Assembly: GCA_934845495.1 (NCBI GenBank)
Contig: CAKWRB010000017.1
Span: 1-7,531 of the forward strand
Direction: 5' to 3'
Length of the DNA: 7,531 nt
DNA from: an uncultured bacterium
GTDB lineage: Bacteria > Bacillota > Clostridia > Oscillospirales > Ruminococcaceae
Shown here: in pieces, positions 1 through 4,499 of the stretch
Layout of the letters: every line of letters begins with the position of its first letter
Position numbering within the stretch: the stretch's first letter is position 1
The notes under the pieces: generated by a model
What the model was told of the DNA's origin: nothing
Database searches by the model: none
The model's input: the letters and a program-made list of their open reading frames with translations, nothing else
Position numbers and translations under genes: made by a program

Positions 1-608
1 GCCATGTCCTCCATAATGGCCTGGTTCAGACCTGCAATCTGCTGCAGCTTCTTATTCACATCGCCCACGGATATTTCCAGGTCGTAGATCTGCTGTTCAC
101 GGGCATCCTTCAGCTTGCTGCTGATCTGGTGCATGGTCTGGGTCAGATTTTTGAACTCCGTCATGACGATATTTGCATGAGTTTCGGAGTAAGCATTGCC
201 AGCAAAGTCCTGGAGCGCCTTGTTCAGGCTCAGCAGGCAGGAGCGCAGCCCCACATCGTTGTTGGGATTGAATTCATTGATGGAAGCCTGGATATCTGCC
301 AGGACCGTATAAGCCTGACCATAATACCCCAGGTCCCCGCTCTCTTCCCGGAAGCGCTTATCAAGAAAGACATCTCTGGTCTGGTCGATGCCGGTGATCT
401 CAACACCCTGGCCGGCCAGGCCCACCCGGCTTACCGAGTAGCGGGAGCGATAGCTGTCGGGGGCAATCGCAACCTGGGTGATCCGCTGCCGGGTGTAACC
501 GGCCGAATCCCAGTTGGTCAGGTTCTGACCTGCGACATCCAGTCCTTTTTGTGCCGCTGTCAGGCCGCGCTTTGCCGTTTCAAATCCCATAAAAGTTGGT
601 CTCAACAA
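1..608 (-). CDS. flgK: FlgK, first hook-filament junction protein (N-terminal part; gene leaves the window)
   Basis: FlgK (HAP1) is exported through the flagellar type III apparatus and joins the hook to the filament. The 202 visible codons form the N-terminal conserved rod/hook/HAP region: residues 11-41 carry the helix and the signature NLTNWDSAGYTRQ, the local form of the usual NIANxxTPGYSRQ, followed by a 'GLAGQGVEITGIDQTRDVFLDKRF' type segment (about 63-86). A helical coiled region fills residues 95-200. Family members are usually 450-650 residues, so most of the gene lies to the left. I chose TTG at 606-608 as start: a GGAGGG ribosome binding site (616-621) lies 7 bases ahead, and it adds MLRPTF before the first ATG (588-590), which has no site at a proper distance. 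It is the third gene of flgM-flgN-flgK and begins 14 bases after the flgN stop. Family call is firm; the TTG start is likely but not proven. Confidence 0.93.
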   Translation of the reverse strand, partial: MLRPTFMGFETAKRGLTAAQKGLDVAGQNLTNWDSAGYTRQRITQVAIAPDSYRSRYSVSRVGLAGQGVEITGIDQTRDVFLDKRFREESGDLGYYGQAYTVLADIQASINEFNPNNDVGLRSCLLSLNKALQDFAGNAYSETHANIVMTEFKNLTQTMHQISSKLKDAREQQIYDLEISVGDVNKKLQQIAGLNQAIMEDM

Positions 609-615
609 ATTCTAT

Positions 616-621
616 CCCTCC
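616..621 (-). promoter_or_regulatory. Ribosome binding site deciding the flgK start
   Basis: GGAGGG on the minus strand, directly after the flgN stop codon. It lies 7 bases before TTG 606-608 but 25 bases before the first ATG (588-590), so it argues for the TTG start. TTG at 603-605 is a second possibility, 10 bases away. Confidence 0.65.
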
Positions 622-622
622 A

Positions 623-1081
623 TCAAACTTCGGTTTCAAATAGCGATGCGCCTTTTACGCCATCACTCTGGCGTCCAGCAGCATCATATGTGCCAGCCTT
701 TTGGCCCACGCCTGCCGCACCCAAGATGCGCAGCCCTTCGTTGGCGAAGGAAAGTGAGCGGCTGTTATAGTAACGGATCTCGTTGATTGCGTTTTCAAAT
801 CTTGCAAACAGGTCAGCGAGCGCCTCTTTTTCCGCACCCTCTGCCCTGTCGATGATTTCACGGAATGTACAGCCTTCCCAGCCCGCACGGCGCTGGGTTT
901 CCTCCCGCCGCTCCTCCAGCTGAGCCAGACGCATATTGAACGCCTGCTGTTCTGCCACGGCTTTATCGGTCCTCTTCGGATCGTAGGAAACCAGGGCTGC
1001 GTACTTTTCCTTCTCTCGTTCCACCATTTCTTCCAGGAAGACGGTATATTCTTCCATCAGATTTCGGAATTCAGTTCCCAT
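623..1081 (-). CDS. flgN: FlgN-like flagellar export chaperone
   Basis: A 152-residue, mostly helical, charged protein. FlgN chaperones bind the C-termini of FlgK and FlgL in the cytoplasm and bring them to the export gate. What the sequence shows: long amphipathic helices at about residues 3-35 (LMEEYTVFLEEMVEREKEKY) and 40-70, a central region 75-105, and a last helix ending NSRSLSFANEGLRILG (about 105-120), followed by a flexible glycine/alanine-rich tail. Length and helical pattern fit the family (about 140-160 residues). The assignment rests as much on position, between flgM and flgK as in Bacillus subtilis (flgM-yvyG-flgK), as on the diverged sequence. The start ATG has a G-rich site (AGGGGG) about 12 bases upstream, a slightly long spacing. 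No in-frame alternative start looks better. Confidence 0.85.
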   Translation of the reverse strand: MGTEFRNLMEEYTVFLEEMVEREKEKYAALVSYDPKRTDKAVAEQQAFNMRLAQLEERREETQRRAGWEGCTFREIIDRAEGAEKEALADLFARFENAINEIRYYNSRSLSFANEGLRILGAAGVGQKAGTYDAAGRQSDGVKGASLFETEV

Positions 1082-1115
1082 TTCTGTTATAATCCCCCTA
1101 ACAAATCAAACCTGG

Positions 1116-1424
1116 TCAGATCAGGGGCCATTTCTTCATCATGCTGTCTGCCAATTTTTCAGTGGGGATATAGTATTCGCCCTTCTGGATCGCTGAACGG
1201 AGTTCGTCCAGACGCTGCTGGGAAGCAGGGCGGCACAGCTCAGCTGTAACAGTGCGGGCATACTGCTCCACTTCCTGGTTGTGCGCCGCTTCAGGGCTGA
1301 TCTGGATCTGATCGGTATTGCCGCTCCGAACCAGGGCGCCGGCAGCCTCCTCGGCGTGCACCGGGCGCAGGTGTTCCGAAATTTTGTTATATGCATAATA
1401 AGCTGCGGTTGGATTGATCTTCAT
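1116..1424 (-). CDS. flgM: FlgM, anti-sigma-28 factor
   Basis: FlgM binds the flagellar sigma factor (sigma-28, SigD/FliA) and blocks late-gene transcription until the hook is complete. The 102-residue product has the family pattern: a short N-terminus beginning MKINPTAAYYAYNKI, a flexible middle, and a helical sigma-binding C-terminus with IQISPEA (about 42-48), a helix around residues 50-65, and the hallmark RLDELRSAIQKGEYYIPTEK followed by LADSMMKKW near the end. Length is typical (90-105). The ATG at 1422-1424 is preferred over one 18 bases upstream (1440-1442), because the extra codons MEGGSF are simply the ribosome binding site GGAGGA, 6 bases before the chosen start. First gene of flgM-flgN-flgK; 34 bases separate it from flgN. 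The operon has a sigma-28-like promoter of its own, which would give the usual feedback on FlgM. Confidence 0.92.
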   Translation of the reverse strand: MKINPTAAYYAYNKISEHLRPVHAEEAAGALVRSGNTDQIQISPEAAHNQEVEQYARTVTAELCRPASQQRLDELRSAIQKGEYYIPTEKLADSMMKKWPLI

Positions 1425-1430
1425 AAAACT

Positions 1431-1437
1431 TCCTCCT
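1431..1437 (-). promoter_or_regulatory. Ribosome binding site deciding the flgM start
   Basis: Minus-strand AGGAGGA, 6 bases before ATG 1422-1424. It lies inside the extended reading frame from the upstream ATG (1440-1442), which makes that longer start unlikely. Confidence 0.8.
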
Positions 1438-1478
1438 TCCATACAGCAGCGGTCAAATCTATCACTTTCTGCTTAGTT

Positions 1479-1505
1479 TCTTCGGCTGACTTTCACAAAA
1501 CTAAA
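1479..1505 (-). promoter_or_regulatory. Sigma-28-like promoter of flgM-flgN-flgK
   Basis: On the minus strand: TTTAGTTT (1498-1505), an 11-base spacer, GCCGAAGA (1479-1486). The classical flagellar sigma consensus is TAAAGTTT-N11-GCCGATAA; 12 of 16 positions agree and the spacing is exact. A start site near 1471 would leave an untranslated leader of roughly 45 bases before flgM. A sigma-28 promoter before flgM is expected in many flagellated bacteria. Read by eye, with no score computed. Confidence 0.5.
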
Positions 1506-1516
1506 GCGGCTTTTCA

Positions 1517-1542
1517 TAAATCCTCCGGGAAATTGCCGACAA
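1517..1542 (+). promoter_or_regulatory. Sigma-28-like promoter of parA-comFB
   Basis: On the plus strand: TAAA (1517-1520), a 14-base spacer, GCCGACAA (1535-1542). Against the SigD pattern TAAA-N14-16-GCCGATAA, eleven of twelve specified bases agree. Transcription would start near 1549, about 60 bases before parA. If real, the ParA-ComFB pair is made together with late flagellar genes. It lies back to back with the sigma-28-like element of flgM. Confidence 0.5.
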
Positions 1543-1545
1543 AAC

Positions 1546-1574
1546 TTGAATCGAATAGTATTGTTCTATATAAT
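1546..1574 (+). promoter_or_regulatory. Sigma-A-type promoter of parA-comFB
   Basis: TTGAAT (1546-1551), a 17-base spacer, and a perfect TATAAT (1569-1574); predicted start near 1581, about 30 bases ahead of parA. Downstream of the sigma-28-like element, so the operon may have both basal and flagellar-stage promoters. The -10 lies in a near-repeat of 12 bases (TGTTCTATATAA / TGTTCTATTATA, 1562-1585). Confidence 0.65.
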
Positions 1575-1579
1575 GTTCT

Positions 1580-1588
1580 ATTATAGCA
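1580..1588 (-). promoter_or_regulatory. Extended -10 (TGCTATAAT), possible sigma-A promoter toward flgM
   Basis: The minus strand reads TGCTATAAT, a perfect extended -10 box; no good -35 is visible upstream. It faces the parA -10 (1569-1574) with 5 bases between, so the two TATAAT boxes form an inverted repeat. It would give a leader of about 150 bases before flgM. It could be a chance product of the AT-rich promoter region. Confidence 0.3.
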
Positions 1589-1610
1589 GGATAATGAGAG
1601 GAGTTTGAGT

Positions 1611-2381
1611 ATGGCAAAGATCCTATGTGTCTCCAATCAAAAAGGCGGTGTGGGAAAAACCACTACTACAAATGCTCTGGCAATGGGTCTGAAGCGTAAG
1701 GGCAGTCGGGTACTCTGTGTGGATTTTGATCCGCAGGGAAATCTCTCCTTCAGCCTGGGGGCCGATAACCGGATCGAATTGCAGAATTCGATCTACCATG
1801 CCCTGAAAGGCGAACTGCAGCCGGTACAGACCATTCAGCATACCCCGCTGTGCGATGTGATCCCTGCAAATCTTCTGCTCAGCGGTATCGATCTGGAGTT
1901 TACGGGAAAAGGCCGGGAGTATCTTCTGCGGGATTGCCTGCGCACTGTGCGGCATCTGTACGATCATATCCTGATCGATTCTCCGCCAGCCCTGGGTATT
2001 CTCACCGTAAATGCCTTTACTGTTTCTGACTATGTACTGATGCCCGTTCTGTCGGACCTTTACAGCCTGCAGGGATTGATCCAGCTCAGTGAAACGCTGG
2101 GAGAAGTCCGGAAAAAGAGCAACCCGAATGTACAGGCAGCAGGGATCCTGCTGACCCGCTACAACCCTCGTGAACGCATCAGCACCTTGATCCGGGAAAC
2201 CTCCGAGGAAATTGCGCAGCGCCTGAACATTCCCCTTCTGGACACCACGATCCGGTCCAGCGTTGCACTCACCAGAGCGCAGATCCTGCGGGAAGATATT
2301 ACAAAATATGCGTCCAAGAACAAGGCAGCGGATGACTACCGCCGCCTTGTAGAGGAATTGATTCTCCGAGGAGTGCTATAA
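1611..2381 (+). CDS. Orphan ParA/Soj-type ATPase
   Basis: A 256-residue P-loop ATPase of the ParA/MinD class. These proteins dimerise on ATP, usually bind nucleoid DNA, and position plasmids, chromosomes or large complexes. Motifs seen: deviant Walker A KGGVGKTT at residues 11-18 with signature Lys11 and Lys16; Walker A' VDFDPQGN (37-44) with Asp38 and Asp40; Walker B ILIDSPP (120-126) with Asp123; and the C-terminal Soj-like TTIRSSVAL and later ITKYASKNKAADDYRRL. There is no N-terminal helix-turn-helix and no MinD-type C-terminal membrane helix, so Soj-type DNA binding is more likely than membrane binding. ATG 1611 is chosen because AGAGGAG (1597-1603) lies 7 bases ahead; TTG 1605 would sit against that site. 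No ParB or parS follows. The next gene, one base downstream, is a ComFB protein. Relatives of this class place chemoreceptor arrays (ParC) and flagella (FlhG), so the flagellar setting suggests such a job; that is inference. Confidence 0.9.
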   Translation: MAKILCVSNQKGGVGKTTTTNALAMGLKRKGSRVLCVDFDPQGNLSFSLGADNRIELQNSIYHALKGELQPVQTIQHTPLCDVIPANLLLSGIDLEFTGKGREYLLRDCLRTVRHLYDHILIDSPPALGILTVNAFTVSDYVLMPVLSDLYSLQGLIQLSETLGEVRKKSNPNVQAAGILLTRYNPRERISTLIRETSEEIAQRLNIPLLDTTIRSSVALTRAQILREDITKYASKNKAADDYRRLVEELILRGVL

Positions 2382-2382
2382 A

Positions 2383-2820
2383 ATGGGAACTTCGAAAAAA
2401 GAAATCAACAAGGATTATCTATTCAATCTTCTGATGCCCACAGCGGCTGCCGATTTGCCGGGCATCGCCTCCGATCTTCCGGAGCCTTCGCCGGTAAAGC
2501 AGGCCGCTTCAGACCGCGCCGGGCTTGCTGCCCTGGGGAATGCCGTCAATGTCCGGCCAGCCCGGGAACTGGTCCTGGTCAATCTCAATGAGCGACTGGT
2601 TGCCGACCGTCTGGACGAAGTGTTTGAAAAATTCCACTGCTGCCGATGCGACCGCTGCCGTCAGGATGTAGCCGCACTGGCTCTCAATATCCTTCCGGCC
2701 CACTATGTCGTCGCTGCACCGGAAGATCTCCCGGCGCTGATTGAAAAGACACCGACGAAAGAGGTTTCGTCCGCATTGGTCAAGGCGATCCTGCAAGTTA
2801 AAAAAAATCCGCGCCACTAA
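2383..2820 (+). CDS. ComFB-domain protein (late competence ComFB family)
   Basis: A 145-residue protein with a ComFB domain from about residue 62 on: VLVNLNERLVADRLDEVFEK, then the cysteine cluster CCRCDRC (Cys86, 87, 89, 92), then QDVAALALNILPAHYVV. These are the family's characteristic features (mLNEelV, CcCerC, DvaALALNrLPPrYv). The cluster could hold a metal ion. ComFB was named from the B. subtilis comF operon, which lies just upstream of yvyF-flgM, and members have been reported to bind cyclic dinucleotides (from memory). Residues 1-60 lie outside the domain: a basic, then hydrophobic head (MGTSKKEINKDYLFNLLMP) followed by a Pro/Ala-rich linker. The gene begins one base after the parA stop, with its ribosome binding site GAGGAG (2368-2373) inside the end of parA, so the two are probably translationally coupled. 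A strong terminator ends the unit. Family call is firm; the role here is unknown. Confidence 0.88.
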   Translation: MGTSKKEINKDYLFNLLMPTAAADLPGIASDLPEPSPVKQAASDRAGLAALGNAVNVRPARELVLVNLNERLVADRLDEVFEKFHCCRCDRCRQDVAALALNILPAHYVVAAPEDLPALIEKTPTKEVSSALVKAILQVKKNPRH

Positions 2821-2848
2821 AAAAACAGCCCTTTCGGGCTGTTTTTTT
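2819..2848. terminator. Bidirectional intrinsic terminator between comFB and the EAL-HDOD gene
   Basis: Stem ACAGCCC (2825-2831), 4-base loop TTTC, GGGCTGT (2836-2842), flanked by an A-run before and a T-run after (TTTTTT, 2843-2848), so it works in both directions. Read from the minus strand the loop is GAAA. It overlaps the stop codons of both convergent genes, serving parA-comFB and the ylqG-like/fhlB-like/EAL-HDOD unit. Confidence 0.93.
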
Positions 2849-4130
2849 ATTCCGATATTGTCTCTTCCTTCTCCTCGGGCGATTCCGCGTCGTCCTCTTT
2901 CATGCACACCATCGGTGTATGAAGCTGCCTCCAGATCGCATTGACATACTCCACGCACTCAAAATAGATCTGAGTCAGGCGGGATTCGGGAATCGACAGA
3001 GACTTTGCCATCTGAACCATTCCATCCCAGTCAGCGTTTTCGTAACACAGCACCAGTCTGTAAAGATCGCCGCAAGGGCCTTCGCCGGTGGTCAGCGCCT
3101 TCTTGATTTCTTCGGAAACAGGCAGCTCGCTCAACGCCAGCTCCAGTGGGATATCCATCAGAGAACCCAGGGTGGAGAACATACCCATCAGGTAGGCTTC
3201 CGGCGGCGAGATGGGCAGGTTGGGCACCAGCTTGGCCAGCTCCATACAGAAGTTCGCTCTCAGGAAGGAGGTGCGGATCAGCTCCTCCTGTATTCCCACA
3301 TTTTCCTCACGGAAACTGAGCAGATAGATCCACTGCTTGAGCTGCCCCAGACCGAGGATCACCAGCGCCTGCTGCACCGACTTGACCTGATTGCGCAGGG
3401 CAAAGTAGGCAGAGTTCACCAGTTTCATCAGCGAGAATGCCAGGGTGACATCTCTGGAGATGATCTTGGCAATCTCATCGATATTCGGCTCGTCCTTGGT
3501 GACGGCGATCATCAGCTGGAAGAAGTTGCTCTGCATATGGTCAATCCGGTGGATAAGGGATTTTTCGCGTTTTGCCACAAAGGTGCCCTGGTAGAACTGA
3601 CACTGCAGCTCCCGGGCCAGATCCAGCGATTCCTGAGTATCCAGATGATAGGCAGCCACTTGCTTATTGAAATTATGTGCTACGCTGACGATATTTCGCA
3701 GCGAGGCTTCCGGTTTCCGGAAATCCACCTTCAGGATATCCACTATATCCATGATGCCAAAGAATCGCGGCAGGAACTCGAAATCTTTCAGTGCAATGCG
3801 GTAACCCTGCTTTTTGAAGCGATGAAGCATTTTCTGTGCCACAGGGTGGATAATGCTGTCATCTCCGATCTGGATCACCAACGATTTTTCCGGGAACATC
3901 CGCGGAATATTCTTCATCAGCAGATTGGGTGTAAAGGTGACAAAAGCACTCTTGTCATCCAGGAAATTCTCATCATTCGCTTTGCCCAGCAGTTCTTCCA
4001 CCGCGCTGGCAACCCATGCCTCTTTTCGGTCGGGTGTTGCATTGATGCCATTTTCCTTATAAAGAAGCTCATAGGCAACCACTTTTTGATTATCGTTCAT
4101 AATGGGCTGTCGAACAATATAAGTTTCCAT
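2847..4130 (-). CDS. EAL-HDOD signalling protein with degenerate EAL domain (YuxH type)
   Basis: A 427-residue cytoplasmic protein. Residues 1-195 form an EAL-type domain: IVRQPIMNDNQKVVAYELLYK (EAL replaced by ELL at 21-23), ALKDFEF (113-119) where active enzymes have LDDFG, ILKVDF (132-137), and FYQGTFVAKRE (179-189) for the usual FYQGYFFAKP. The first Asp of the catalytic DDFG pair is Lys115, and the glutamate normally in the AEGVE segment appears absent (AAYHLDTQES), so c-di-GMP hydrolysis is unlikely. Residues 196-400 form an HDOD domain (DEIAKIISRDVTLAFSLMKL, LVNSAYFALRNQVKSVQQAL, ILGLGQLKQW). An acidic tail (411-427) follows. In B. subtilis the same fusion is YuxH; related EAL-HDOD proteins such as CdgJ of Vibrio affect motility. 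The start ATG has AAGGAGA at 4141-4147. It is the last gene of a three-gene minus-strand unit, 60 bases after the FlhB-like gene. The likely role is binding or scaffolding, possibly sensing; this is inference. Confidence 0.88.
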   Translation of the reverse strand: METYIVRQPIMNDNQKVVAYELLYKENGINATPDRKEAWVASAVEELLGKANDENFLDDKSAFVTFTPNLLMKNIPRMFPEKSLVIQIGDDSIIHPVAQKMLHRFKKQGYRIALKDFEFLPRFFGIMDIVDILKVDFRKPEASLRNIVSVAHNFNKQVAAYHLDTQESLDLARELQCQFYQGTFVAKREKSLIHRIDHMQSNFFQLMIAVTKDEPNIDEIAKIISRDVTLAFSLMKLVNSAYFALRNQVKSVQQALVILGLGQLKQWIYLLSFREENVGIQEELIRTSFLRANFCMELAKLVPNLPISPPEAYLMGMFSTLGSLMDIPLELALSELPVSEEIKKALTTGEGPCGDLYRLVLCYENADWDGMVQMAKSLSIPESRLTQIYFECVEYVNAIWRQLHTPMVCMKEDDAESPEEKEETISE

Positions 4131-4151
4131 ATTCCTTATTTCTCCTTTTAC

Positions 4152-4169
4152 CGGTGACCGATTTCACCG
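4152..4169. repeat. Small inverted repeat before the EAL-HDOD gene
   Basis: CGGTGA (4152-4157), 6-base loop, TCACCG (4164-4169), a perfect 6-bp stem in the 60-base gap between the FlhB-like stop and the EAL-HDOD start, just upstream of its ribosome binding site. There is no T-run after it on the minus strand, so it is not a terminator. It may be a processing or translation-related hairpin, or chance. Confidence 0.3.
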
Positions 4170-4190
4170 CTGCTTCATTTTTTACCACAC

Positions 4191-4499
4191 CTAAGAGCGA
4201 TTTCCTCTATCTGTGGCGGACCAACCAGCGCTTGTGATCTGCTGAGAAACCTTGAGCAACTGCAGATAGATAGCCGCTACTGCTTCGTACAGTTCCGGCG
4301 GGATATTGCTCCCCACCTCCAGCATACACAGAAGCGACACTGCGCTGTCATCCCGGAATACAGGGATCCCGCGAGATTCTGCAACCTCGATGATTCGCTT
4401 GGCCACATCCCCATACCCGGAGGCAATTACAATAGGAGCAAGATCTTCCTTTGCATTGTATTTGAGCGCCACCGCCTTGTTTCTTTTAGATTTTGACAT
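4191..4499 (-). CDS. Small FlhB C-terminal-like protein (FhlB / YlqH type)
   Basis: A 102-residue protein matching only the cytoplasmic C-terminal domain of FlhB, the substrate-specificity switch of the flagellar type III exporter. Seen: AVALKYNAKEDLAPIVIASG (residues 9-28), then a helix RIIEVAESRGIPVFRDD (about 35-51), then LLCMLEVGSNIPPELYEAVAAIYL, each aligning with FlhB-C. The four transmembrane segments of full FlhB are absent, and so is the self-cleaving NPTH motif: the sequence goes from basic MSKSKRNK directly into the strand after NPTH. Such stand-alone proteins (YlqH of B. subtilis, FhlB of Helicobacter) can partly replace the cleaved FlhB piece; that is established for the family, not shown here. 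ATG 4497-4499 (site AAAGGAC upstream) is chosen over an ATG 39 bases earlier. It overlaps the preceding gene by 14 bases, so translation is likely coupled. Confidence 0.87.
   Translation of the reverse strand: MSKSKRNKAVALKYNAKEDLAPIVIASGYGDVAKRIIEVAESRGIPVFRDDSAVSLLCMLEVGSNIPPELYEAVAAIYLQLLKVSQQITSAGWSATDRGNRS

Noticed and set aside
129..770. Plus-strand open frame (213 codons) over flgK and flgN
   Set aside because: Opposite to two well-supported flagellar genes and without a credible product.
1562..1585. TGTTCT repeats as a LexA/SOS box
   Set aside because: They are direct repeats; the Gram-positive LexA site is a GAAC...GTTC inverted repeat with 4-base spacing, which is not present.
1611..2381. 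parA as a sign of an integrated plasmid or a chromosome partition locus
   Set aside because: No parB, parS-like 16-bp palindrome, replication protein or mobility gene is visible, and it is surrounded by flagellar and chemotaxis genes.
2919..4157. Long plus-strand open frame (412 codons) opposite the EAL-HDOD gene
   Set aside because: Opposite-strand shadow of a clear EAL-HDOD gene; the product is rich in His, Gln and Arg with no recognisable domain, and there is no ribosome binding site.
4152..4169. Hairpin as a terminator after the FlhB-like gene
   Set aside because: Only 6 bp, and the minus strand continues GTAAAAGGAG without a T-run, so read-through into the EAL-HDOD gene is expected.
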